Source: a virus | DNA length: 21,645 nt | Strand: one strand, 5' to 3' | IMG/VR virus record: IMGVR_UViG_3300010883_008427 | Span: 1 to 21,645 of that record | Shown here: one piece after another, positions 1 through 6,651 of the stretch | How the letters are laid out: every line of letters starts with the position of its first letter | How positions within the stretch are numbered: position 1 is the stretch's first letter | Program-made: the position numbers and the translations under genes | Notes under the pieces: model-generated | Told to the model about the DNA's origin: nothing | Seen by the model: the letters and a program-made list of their open reading frames with translations, nothing else | The model's database searches: none

Positions 1-666
1 GGTGCTGTTTTGATTATTGATTCTATATCCTCATTACTACCAAAAAAGGAGCTCGACGGTGACTTCAGTATCGGGAGAGCTGGCTTACCTAAAATCCTTT
101 CTATCTTTACCAAGAAGGTGGGACAGCTTTTACCTAGCCAACATGGGTTGATCATTGCTATAACCCACTATATTGCGAATACTGGCGGGTTCGGTAAAGC
201 TAAAATGTCCGACGGTGGAAATAAAATACAGTATCAGGCTGACACAAGGATGGAAATTAGTGGTGGAGGAGAAAAGGTTTCTGCCGTAGCTCCTTGGACC
301 AGCACTTCCGGAGATAGAATTGGTCAAGTCGTTAACTGGAAAATTATCTGTTCCTCGATGGGGCCGCCGGGAAGATCTGTACAAAGCTACCTCCGCTACG
401 GTCATGGAATAGATAAGACGCAAGAGATATTAATGCTATCCTGCGACCTAGGCTTAATAGACAAGGCGGGTGCTTGGTTCAATTGTACCTTCATGAGCCT
501 TTTTAAAGATTTGGCTAAAGAGATCAAGCCTGATTTAGATGTGGAGAACGAAGAAGATCTCAATAAAGCTTTTAAATTTCAAGGACAAGATAATCTGTAC
601 ACTTTTCTATCAGAAAATCCAAAGACCGTTGACATCCTTGAATCGTCAATAAGAGGTATGTTATAA
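1..666 (+). CDS. recA: RecA-family recombinase, C-terminal part (5' end outside window)
   Basis: Strand-exchange ATPase for homologous recombination and recombination-dependent replication. The frame is open from base 1, so the gene begins upstream; the TTG at 10 is not a true start. The first residues, GAVLIIDSISSLLPK, match the RecA Walker B strand (hydrophobic run, then D, S). Next comes IIAITHYIANTGGFGKAKM, where RecA carries its N-Q-I/loop L2 segment, then GGNKIQYQAD, equivalent to the GGNALKFYAS strand. KAGAWF near residue 156 equals the KAGAWY landmark at the end of the RecA core. A roughly 60-residue acidic C-terminal extension ends in ENPKTVDILES, as in RecA tails. The Walker A region lies outside the window. 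It is closer to bacterial RecA than to T4 UvsX by the KAGAWF block. It is followed after 13 bases by a small membrane protein gene. Confidence 0.85.
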   Translation, partial: GAVLIIDSISSLLPKKELDGDFSIGRAGLPKILSIFTKKVGQLLPSQHGLIIAITHYIANTGGFGKAKMSDGGNKIQYQADTRMEISGGGEKVSAVAPWTSTSGDRIGQVVNWKIICSSMGPPGRSVQSYLRYGHGIDKTQEILMLSCDLGLIDKAGAWFNCTFMSLFKDLAKEIKPDLDVENEEDLNKAFKFQGQDNLYTFLSENPKTVDILESSIRGML

Positions 667-679
667 AGGACAATATGAA

Positions 680-919
680 ATGCCATTTTTCAAAAGAAAA
701 ACAGAAGAAGAAGATAGTAAACCAAACGATAAAAAGGAAAGTAGGAGAAGCTTCAAACTAGAGAAGATTGAACTTCTTACCGCTAAGGCCTATGCTGTAG
801 CAGCAAAAAGAAAATGGCTGGTACTGTTAATAGGAATTGCCTTAGTCGCTTATTTTGTGATATCGAGTGGTGGTGCTGGATTAGGTGGAATATTAGATAA
901 AGTAAAAGGTTTCTTTTAG
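680..919 (+). CDS. small single-span membrane protein, unknown function
   Basis: A 79-residue protein I do not recognise. The first 45 residues are highly charged (many K, R, E, D). One hydrophobic helix follows at about residues 46-63 (WLVLLIGIALVAYFVISS), preceded by K-R-K, so the N-terminus is probably cytoplasmic. The tail is glycine-rich and then amphipathic (GGAGLGGILDKVKGFF). There is no signal-peptidase site or lipobox. An AAGGA at 666-670 lies 9 bases upstream of the ATG. The gene sits between recA and a dipeptidase gene in one apparent transcript. Size and topology would suit a phage inner-membrane or holin-like protein, but there is no specific evidence for that. Confidence 0.7.
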   Translation: MPFFKRKTEEEDSKPNDKKESRRSFKLEKIELLTAKAYAVAAKRKWLVLLIGIALVAYFVISSGGAGLGGILDKVKGFF

Positions 920-929
920 GAGTGTTACG

Positions 930-2159
930 ATGGGTTGGAAAAAATTACATGAAGAGTCTATAGTCGTTGATCTACATAACCATGCGGTGCTAAAAAACTT
1001 CCTACTCGACAGAGATATGTCGGGAAGTAAAACTAAATTTTTGGCAGGGCTTTTTAAACGGGACTTTTGGCCACTTAGCCAGAGAAGCAACTTCCCTCTT
1101 ATTGAAAAGGGTGGTGTAGATGTTGTTCTTTCTACCTGCTATGTGCCAGAAGTGGAATGGCTTGATGATCAGCCACTGGCTAAATTATTACTTGCATTGT
1201 CTCCTAGTGTAAAGAAAAGGGTGTTCGACCCCACGTATTTTGACGCCACTATATCTATGATGGATTCTATCGAAAAAGAAGCCACAGAGTATAATGATAA
1301 ATATAAGCCGGGGAAATTAATCAAGTTTGCTAAAAACAGAAATGAATTAATTGATGTACTGGCTGCTGAAGATATAGCTATGATACACTCCGTAGAGGGT
1401 GCACACAGTCTTCATGGGGAAGCATGCGGTAAAAGGATAGAAGACTGTCTCAGCGGCCCGATAGAGATAGAGGAAGAGATATTACAGAACCTAGAGACTC
1501 TTGCCGCTAGAGGGATTGCTTACCTAACGCTTGCTCATTTTTATCCAAACCAATTAGTTCACCCTGTGTTTCCTTATCCTACTTACGGAATTAAAAGAAG
1601 CAATTGGAAAAAACTACTAGCCGGATGGGATATGAATAAGGGGCTTACTGCAATAGGTGCTAAGGTTGTGCGAAGGATGATGGACTTAGGAGTACTGATA
1701 GATATTGCACACTGTACTCCACAGGCCAGAAGAGAAATTTACGAGATAGTGGGAGACAAAAAGAACTGTGTTTTGTCTAGTCATACGGGATGTTTTGAGG
1801 TCAATCGTGACCCGTACAACCTAGAGGACTGGGAGCTTAAATGGATTGCAGATTCTGGCGGTGTGGTTGGTGTCATATTCATGAACTACTGGTTAAGCCC
1901 TATAGACACTCCTCTCGGACTAAGGTATATCGAGCAAACAATCAGCCACGTAAGGGATGTTGCCGGAGCTAATACCATCGGATTGGGCACGGACTATGAT
2001 GGATTTACAGACCCTCCTGATGAAATGGTAGACATCTCAGAATTGCCAAGGCTTACAAGATATTTATCCGCACTAGAAAGATATACCGACGATGAAATAA
2101 GGGGTTTCCTCGGAGGTAATTCGCTAAGGCTATTGATGCACGGATGGGGAAAAGAATGA
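930..2159 (+). CDS. peptidase family M19 (renal/membrane dipeptidase-like) metallo-hydrolase
   Basis: Zinc-dependent dipeptidase of the amidohydrolase fold; family members cleave dipeptides, some with a D-residue. The 409 residues cover a complete family-length protein. Visible ligand motifs in order are VVDLHNHAV (H16, H18), HSVEGAH (E156, the bridging glutamate), DIAHCT (H261), SSHTG (H285), NRDPYN (R293, substrate arginine) and GTDYDG (D355). The end FLGGNSLRLL matches the conserved G-G-N-x-L-R-L tail of the family. The first motif is H-x-H rather than the H-x-D of the mammalian enzyme. No signal peptide is seen, so it should act in the cytoplasm. AGGAG at 918-922 is a good ribosome site 7 bases before the ATG. 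It is an unusual gene for a phage; a role in peptidoglycan-peptide breakdown or defence against a host peptide is speculation. Confidence 0.88.
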   Translation: MGWKKLHEESIVVDLHNHAVLKNFLLDRDMSGSKTKFLAGLFKRDFWPLSQRSNFPLIEKGGVDVVLSTCYVPEVEWLDDQPLAKLLLALSPSVKKRVFDPTYFDATISMMDSIEKEATEYNDKYKPGKLIKFAKNRNELIDVLAAEDIAMIHSVEGAHSLHGEACGKRIEDCLSGPIEIEEEILQNLETLAARGIAYLTLAHFYPNQLVHPVFPYPTYGIKRSNWKKLLAGWDMNKGLTAIGAKVVRRMMDLGVLIDIAHCTPQARREIYEIVGDKKNCVLSSHTGCFEVNRDPYNLEDWELKWIADSGGVVGVIFMNYWLSPIDTPLGLRYIEQTISHVRDVAGANTIGLGTDYDGFTDPPDEMVDISELPRLTRYLSALERYTDDEIRGFLGGNSLRLLMHGWGKE

Positions 2160-2986
2160 CCCATTATCTATGGAAGGGGAGTTTCGGCAGGAGGTGGGTG
2201 CAGGTTCGTAAAGGAGCTCCCTTGGCCGTAAGAGTAACTACCGACTGCGGGAGAGAAATCCTTTTAAAGTTGGCTCCAAAAAGAGTTCATTGCGATAGTG
2301 ATGGCCGTAAGTACTTTACAGGTATGTTTCATCGTAAAAGTTATCTACATGGGGTTGACGAGTCTGAGTTTTATTGTGTTAGATGTAATAAAATATATGA
2401 TAGATCTTTCGCTAGGCAGTCTGGTATTAGCGGTGGCAATAAGTGCAAGGGGTGCTATAATAATGGCAGAGTAGAGGAAAGAAATAGAAACATACAGGCA
2501 CAACTTAGAAACCGTCTCCATACCTGTCTATCTATGTATCTCTTAACTACCAGAGAGCTAAATAGAACAGACTTAGCGAGAGAGTCTTTTTTAAAATTGG
2601 GAAACAAGCCAACAGCACGGGTCTTGCTAGATGGCAGTCTCGGTAAAGGACTAACATGGAAAAATCACATTGATTATGTCTGGCTGATACACAGAGTAAA
2701 GATCATAGGTAGTGATTGCAATAACGCCAATAGAAGAAAATCACAAACCAATAAGACTAGAAAGATGATAGGATGTTCTGCTCCAGATCTTCGTAAATGG
2801 ATAGAGGGTCAATTTGAAACAGGGTGGAGCTGGGATAATCGTGGGTCCTTATGGGAGCTTGATCACATAGTGCCATATGTAAAATTCGACCTAACTAACG
2901 ATAAGCACGTCTTAAAGGTCATGAACTACACTAACATTAGACCTCTCTCCGTTTCTGCAAACAGGTCAAAAGGGGGCTCGCATTAA
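2156..2986 (+). CDS. free-standing HNH endonuclease, probable homing endonuclease
   Basis: A 276-residue DNA nuclease. A zinc ribbon is visible as CVRC (C74, C77) and CKGC (C97, C100). The C-terminal nuclease core reads WELDHIVPYVKFDL, with D236 and H237, then NYTNIRPLSV with N260, then ANRSKGG with N269 in the third position (HNN variant). The block IGCSAPDLRKWIEGQF...GWSWDN just before it is the usual lead-in of phage HNH endonucleases. I chose ATG 2156, which overlaps the dipeptidase stop (ATGA); ATG 2144 in the same frame would add four residues. Its last bases overlap the predicted start of the following glycosyltransferase. Placement between two unrelated metabolic genes and tight overlaps suit a selfish mobile nuclease. 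The recognition site is not known. Confidence 0.85.
   Translation: MTHYLWKGSFGRRWVQVRKGAPLAVRVTTDCGREILLKLAPKRVHCDSDGRKYFTGMFHRKSYLHGVDESEFYCVRCNKIYDRSFARQSGISGGNKCKGCYNNGRVEERNRNIQAQLRNRLHTCLSMYLLTTRELNRTDLARESFLKLGNKPTARVLLDGSLGKGLTWKNHIDYVWLIHRVKIIGSDCNNANRRKSQTNKTRKMIGCSAPDLRKWIEGQFETGWSWDNRGSLWELDHIVPYVKFDLTNDKHVLKVMNYTNIRPLSVSANRSKGGSH
2971..2984 (+). promoter_or_regulatory. Shine-Dalgarno AGGGGG followed by ATT, candidate non-standard start
   Basis: AGGGGG at 2971-2976 lies five bases before ATT at 2982-2984, in frame with the glycosyltransferase. No ATG, GTG or TTG exists in this frame between the upstream stop at 2922 and ATG 3084, yet the translation from 2982 looks protein-like. 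The site lies inside the last codons of the HNH gene, which would couple the two genes translationally. ATT starts are rare but known (for example infC in Escherichia coli). Confidence 0.45.
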
Positions 2987-3977
2987 CTACACTGATCTCT
3001 ACACAACCTTCCCTAGAGACATAGAGGAAAGTACTAAAGACCTTGGTGTTTTCTTTTGTGATCTATATGCCTGTCTAACGGACATGTATTCACGTAATTC
3101 CAAAAAGGATAGAGTTGTATTTTTTACAGAGCACGCCTCTAAGTCCGCTATGGAAAAAGCTACCGGACCTAATCCTAAAATGATGGACGCCGTATCAAGA
3201 ATGTATGGAGATGTAGGTGGTACAAATATCGTCACCATATCTGGCGACTGGGGTATCTATAGAGATGGCTCTGGGTACATTGGTCAAAATGCTAGTAAGA
3301 ATTTTCGCATGACTATACCAGAATTAGATTCTATACTGGATCGTTTTGATAATTGGTTCTATCCTCATCTTGAAGAAGACGTGCATGAAAAAATATACCC
3401 AATACCTATCAGTATAGATACTTCAGACTGGCAAAAACACGTAAGTAAAAATATAGAAGAGTTAAGGGAGATAAAAAAAGACCACCTTTGTTATGCTAAC
3501 TTCAGTATGACTTCCCGTTATAGGGTGGCTTTAGCGACGTGGATTTCAAAGCAAGACTATATCGACTACCTCTTTCCTAAGAGATTCGAGAAGATAGACA
3601 GCCATGTGAAAATAGACATATTGTCAGACACGGGTCTTTCGTTGGATGAATTTGCAACAGTCCTGTCTTCATATAAGTTTGCGATAGTTCCTACTGGTAA
3701 TGGCATAGACACACACAGGTTATGGGAATGTGTCTTAACAAACACGGTTCCTGTAGTCCAGAACACATTTTGTAACAGGGTTTTTTCAAAGATCTGGCCT
3801 ATGATTATAGTAGATAGGTATGAATTATCAAATATTAAACAAAAGATGTGTGAATTTTCTGAAGAACATGGTGATTATATAGAGTATGACCACTCTCTGT
3901 TACTAAAGTCAAACTTTGATACACTTCTTGAGAGATTAAAATATGAAAGTAATAGGGTTAGACGGGAGAGAACATAA
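2982..3977 (+). CDS. exostosin-like glycosyltransferase
   Basis: Probable sugar transferase. The C-terminal third carries the exostosin/GT47-type signature: SYKFAIVPTGNGIDTHRLWE followed by CVLTNTVPVV, a nucleotide-sugar binding block with the terminal glutamate. The N-terminal half contains GDVGGTNIVTISGDWG and is otherwise unfamiliar. The first standard start is ATG 3084 (297 residues), but the frame stays open upstream and reads NYTDLYTTFPRDIEESTKD before it, which resembles real protein. I therefore place the start at ATT 2982 (331 residues), preceded by AGGGGG; this choice is uncertain. Alternatives are a start at 3084, a +1 shift from the HNH frame, or an indel in the AAAAGGGGG run. The last 35 bases overlap the next gene. 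The substrate is unknown. The HNH gene directly upstream may have altered its original start. Confidence 0.65.
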   Translation: MNYTDLYTTFPRDIEESTKDLGVFFCDLYACLTDMYSRNSKKDRVVFFTEHASKSAMEKATGPNPKMMDAVSRMYGDVGGTNIVTISGDWGIYRDGSGYIGQNASKNFRMTIPELDSILDRFDNWFYPHLEEDVHEKIYPIPISIDTSDWQKHVSKNIEELREIKKDHLCYANFSMTSRYRVALATWISKQDYIDYLFPKRFEKIDSHVKIDILSDTGLSLDEFATVLSSYKFAIVPTGNGIDTHRLWECVLTNTVPVVQNTFCNRVFSKIWPMIIVDRYELSNIKQKMCEFSEEHGDYIEYDHSLLLKSNFDTLLERLKYESNRVRRERT

Positions 3978-4350
3978 ATGGGACCCGTCGAGAAAATCAT
4001 CACCAAGTTCTAAAACGTCAAATTTACATAAAAAAGCAAAAAAACTACTTGACATTTGCTTTCCGTATGATAGAATACTAGAAGAAGTATCTCTCACGGG
4101 TACGAACAACGGTATTCGCAGAGGGACATTGAGGGCGGACTTTTTTATACCAAACAGAAACTTGATTGTAGAAGTTCATGGTGAGCAGCATTTTAAGTTT
4201 AATAAGTTTTTCTTTAAAGATAAACTAGCGTTCTTTAAGGCTCAGGCTAGAGACAGAGATAAAAAAGAGTGGTGCAGAATAAACGACATAGAAATAGCAG
4301 AATTAAACTACGACGAGGACATAGATGACTGGCGAAGAAAAATTAGCTGA
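3943..4350 (+). CDS. Vsr/PD-(D/E)XK-like nuclease
   Basis: A 135-residue protein with the look of a small restriction-fold endonuclease. The core is LRADFFIPNRNLIVEVHGEQHF: D66, then E77-x-H79 and H83, the spacing of a beta-hairpin nuclease centre in which His takes the place of the usual Lys, as in Vsr-type and EDxHD homing enzymes. A basic helix follows, with ARDRDKKEWC and a final strand IEIAELNY. The N-terminus LDGREHKWDPS followed by a Ser/Lys-rich stretch and KAKKLLDICFPYD probably forms a DNA-binding arm. It overlaps the glycosyltransferase by 35 bases and the next gene by 26. A role in DNA repair, recombination or homing is possible; the sequence alone does not decide. Confidence 0.55.
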   Translation: MKVIGLDGREHKWDPSRKSSPSSKTSNLHKKAKKLLDICFPYDRILEEVSLTGTNNGIRRGTLRADFFIPNRNLIVEVHGEQHFKFNKFFFKDKLAFFKAQARDRDKKEWCRINDIEIAELNYDEDIDDWRRKIS

Positions 4351-4786
4351 ATTCCTAGAGGCTATTGACTCGTGGACAAAATCCAAATATCTTCATGATG
4401 TTGGACTAAAAAAAGAAGCTCCAAGAGCCTTATGTTTTGATAAAGGGACACTCCATATGCTGACAAGAGATGAGTGTGCTTTTTACGCGTATGAACTATA
4501 CGCCTATTCAGAATACGTGGAAACAATACGAACAAAAGAAAATGCAGTTTTAGATTGGGCAGATTCCAGTATTTGGTATATAATATCTACAGTGATGCAA
4601 AACTATGGAACACAGTATACTAAATGGCAGGAGAAATACTACTCGGCTATAAAAGAAAACCCGCTAGCTTCGGAAATATTGAAAGTTAAAAATCATGCAG
4701 AGGCTAGGGTAAAGATTCTAAGCGGAAAAGCCGATAGAATACAAAGCATGGCACAAATACTTAATAACCTATCTAAAAGGAGGTAA
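4325..4786 (+). CDS. helical protein, possible UvsY-like recombination mediator
   Basis: A 153-residue, mainly alpha-helical, charged protein. I do not recognise it with certainty. The middle reads YSEYVETIRTKENAVLDWAD and then TKWQEKYYSAIKENPLASEI, and the C-terminus KVKILSGKAD-like region runs into RIQSMAQILNNLSKRR. T4-type UvsY mediators have a similar order: helix with Y-S-K-W, a K/E-rich segment, a tyrosine-rich turn, then a last helix with basic end that oligomerises. The size fits (UvsY is about 140 residues). The context of RecA, nuclease, helicase and primase also fits a loader of recombinase onto SSB-coated DNA. GAGGA at 4315-4319 lies just before the ATG. The assignment is an inference from size, pattern and context only. 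Confidence 0.35.
   Translation: MTGEEKLAEFLEAIDSWTKSKYLHDVGLKKEAPRALCFDKGTLHMLTRDECAFYAYELYAYSEYVETIRTKENAVLDWADSSIWYIISTVMQNYGTQYTKWQEKYYSAIKENPLASEILKVKNHAEARVKILSGKADRIQSMAQILNNLSKRR
4777..4784 (+). promoter_or_regulatory. strong ribosome binding site AAGGAGGT
   Basis: A perfect AAGGAGGT lies eight bases upstream of ATG 4793 and overlaps the last codons and stop of the previous gene. It is the strongest Shine-Dalgarno match I noticed in the window, implying high translation of the zinc-ribbon protein and a host with the standard anti-Shine-Dalgarno sequence. Confidence 0.7.
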
Positions 4787-4792
4787 CAAACA

Positions 4793-5194
4793 ATGTCAGA
4801 AGACCTACAAGATATTCTAGGCTCTCTTTCGGACGACCAAAAAAACGAACTCATTAAAGCGTTAACGGCAGAAGCAAAACCAAAAAAGGTAGAGCCAAAA
4901 CGAGAAGCTAGGAAGCCAGAAGAAACGTTCACGACTAACATCAAGAGCGGTGATGAGAAAGGCCGAGTGGCCGGAGTTCCAGTCAACGAGATGCCTAGGC
5001 ACAATAGCTTTACAGACAGCGGTACCGAACATCAAGATAAAAAGAACACGACGCCCGACGTATCACACTCTGAGAGAAAAAGACCTGCCTTTAAAAGGGT
5101 TGATCAGACTTGCACGAGATGTAATAAGTCTTACGAAATACATCCACAATTTGCCAGAGATTTTTATATTTGCGACTCATGCCTAAAAAAATAA
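4793..5194 (+). CDS. disordered protein with C-terminal zinc ribbon, unknown function
   Basis: A 133-residue protein. Residues 1-25 form a short acidic helix (LQDILGSLSDDQKNELIKAL). Residues 26-100 are Lys/Glu/Pro-rich and probably disordered. The C-terminus holds a four-cysteine zinc ribbon: TCTRC (C107, C110) and ICDSC (C127, C130), with KSYEIHPQFARDFY between. Small zinc-ribbon proteins of this kind occur next to phage replication genes and can bind nucleic acid or a partner protein, but the role here is unknown. It is translated from a perfect Shine-Dalgarno site and overlaps the helicase gene by 16 bases, so the two are probably made in a coupled way. A helicase loader or accessory role is a guess from position. 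Confidence 0.7.
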   Translation: MSEDLQDILGSLSDDQKNELIKALTAEAKPKKVEPKREARKPEETFTTNIKSGDEKGRVAGVPVNEMPRHNSFTDSGTEHQDKKNTTPDVSHSERKRPAFKRVDQTCTRCNKSYEIHPQFARDFYICDSCLKK

Positions 5195-6651
5195 CAAACA
5201 AACTGGAAGACTTGGCAGCAGAAAGAGCTGTATTAGCAGCACTATGTCAGCATGGTCTAGATGCGTACTTAGATATCGACTTCATCGATTCTAGGAGCTT
5301 CACGGACCCCATGAACCAACTGATATTCGATTGTATATACACTTCGATCTCTGAAAACACTCAGGTAGAGCTGTCCTCAATTCTATCCGCTGCAACTCAA
5401 TTGGGAGTCCATGAACAAATAAACAGCAGGGAAGAGATTAGTTTTATTCGCTCCTTGTTTAATTTTCCAGTACATAAGGAAAACATTGGTTCTTATGCCG
5501 CTAAAATAGCAAAGCTTAAATTAGCTAGAGATCTCAAGCAAACGTTAAGAGCATGCGAAAGAGAACTCGACTCAGTGACCGGTGAAGAAGATGTGATGGA
5601 TCTGGTCGCTAAGATAGAAGAGCCTCTCTTAGAAGCTACTGGAGACATATATCAGTCCTCTAGTAAAAAGACAGAAGTGCTGGGCGACGGTGTTAATGAT
5701 TATGTCGAGCACTTAACAGAAAACGTTTCTGACTTTTCAGGAATACCCAGCGGGTTTAGCAGGTTTGATGTAGCAATAGGGGGTGGCCTTCGTCGGAAGT
5801 GTGTGGACTTGGTGGCCGCAAGACCCAAGGTCGGTAAGTCTATGTTCGGGGACGCAGTAGCTATGCATGTTGCGGGAAACTTAGATATCCCAGTACTTAT
5901 GCTAGATACAGAAATGTCTAAGGAAGATCATTATAATCGAATTCTGGCTAATCTATCCGGCGTTGAGATTAATAAAATTTCCACTGGACGGTTTTCAGAA
6001 AACGAGATAGAGAAAGAAAAAGTATTCGCGGCAGCAGAAAAACTAAAAAGTATACCGTATCATTATATTAGTATTGCTGGAGAGACTTTTGAAAACATTT
6101 TAAGTCAAATGAGAAAATGGATATATCAGCATGTTGGTTTTGATGAAGACGGTAAAACTAAAGATTGTCTCATAGTGTATGACTACTTAAAGCTCATGGG
6201 TTCCGAGGGAATTAGCTCCTCTATGCAAGAATACCAAGTCTTAGGTTTTCAGATAACTAAGCTACATAACTTTATGGTGAAATATGATGCTCCGTGCCTC
6301 TCCTTTGTTCAGTTGAATAGGGACGGTATCACAAAAGAGTCCACAGACGTGGTCTCTGGGTCTGATAGGCTTATTTGGCTATGCACTAGCTTTTCTATAT
6401 TCAAGATGAAGTCCAACGAAGAAATAGCGGCGGATAGTGTTGATAATGGTAATAGAAAATTAGTTCCCGTTGTAGCTAGGCATGGAGAAGGTTTAGACGA
6501 CGGTGACTATGTCAGTATGACAATGCATGGAAAATTTGGTAGAATAGAAGAAGGTTTGACTAGAAACGAAATTCATGAAAATACAAGAAGTAGAGAAGAA
6601 GGATTTGAAACAGACGAGATTGAGTCAACAGAAGATATCATCACTGTGTGA
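5179..6651 (+). CDS. dnaB: replicative DNA helicase, DnaB family
   Basis: Hexameric 5'-3' helicase that unwinds the fork. The N-terminal domain starts with LEDLAAERAVLAALC, typical of DnaB, and has the helical DPMNQLIFDCIY segment. The RecA-like C-terminal domain has the entry SGIPSGFSRFDVAIGGGLRR, Walker A ARPKVGKS (K220, S221), VLMLDTEMS (H1a), Walker B CLIVYDYLKL (D335), SFVQLNRDG and VVARHGEG with the arginine-finger region. The length of 490 residues is close to the family norm of about 450-470. I chose ATG 5179 (MPKKITN); a TTG at 5170 would add three residues. The 16-base overlap with the zinc-ribbon gene and the 77-base overlap with the primase gene suggest coupled synthesis of a helicase-primase pair. 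The last 40 residues are acidic and look like an added tail. Confidence 0.95.
   Translation: MPKKITNKLEDLAAERAVLAALCQHGLDAYLDIDFIDSRSFTDPMNQLIFDCIYTSISENTQVELSSILSAATQLGVHEQINSREEISFIRSLFNFPVHKENIGSYAAKIAKLKLARDLKQTLRACERELDSVTGEEDVMDLVAKIEEPLLEATGDIYQSSSKKTEVLGDGVNDYVEHLTENVSDFSGIPSGFSRFDVAIGGGLRRKCVDLVAARPKVGKSMFGDAVAMHVAGNLDIPVLMLDTEMSKEDHYNRILANLSGVEINKISTGRFSENEIEKEKVFAAAEKLKSIPYHYISIAGETFENILSQMRKWIYQHVGFDEDGKTKDCLIVYDYLKLMGSEGISSSMQEYQVLGFQITKLHNFMVKYDAPCLSFVQLNRDGITKESTDVVSGSDRLIWLCTSFSIFKMKSNEEIAADSVDNGNRKLVPVVARHGEGLDDGDYVSMTMHGKFGRIEEGLTRNEIHENTRSREEGFETDEIESTEDIITV

Noticed and set aside
130-423. Reverse-strand reading frame opposite recA, and similar antisense frames throughout
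   Set aside because: All antisense frames lie inside well-supported + strand genes, lack family motifs and lack ribosome sites.
5170-5178. TTG start for the helicase
   Set aside because: ATG 5179 nine bases later is a standard start and loses no conserved residue.
4950-5186. Alternative + strand frame of 78 codons inside the zinc-ribbon gene
   Set aside because: It overlaps the better supported frame that has a perfect Shine-Dalgarno and a zinc ribbon; the alternative shows no recognisable pattern.
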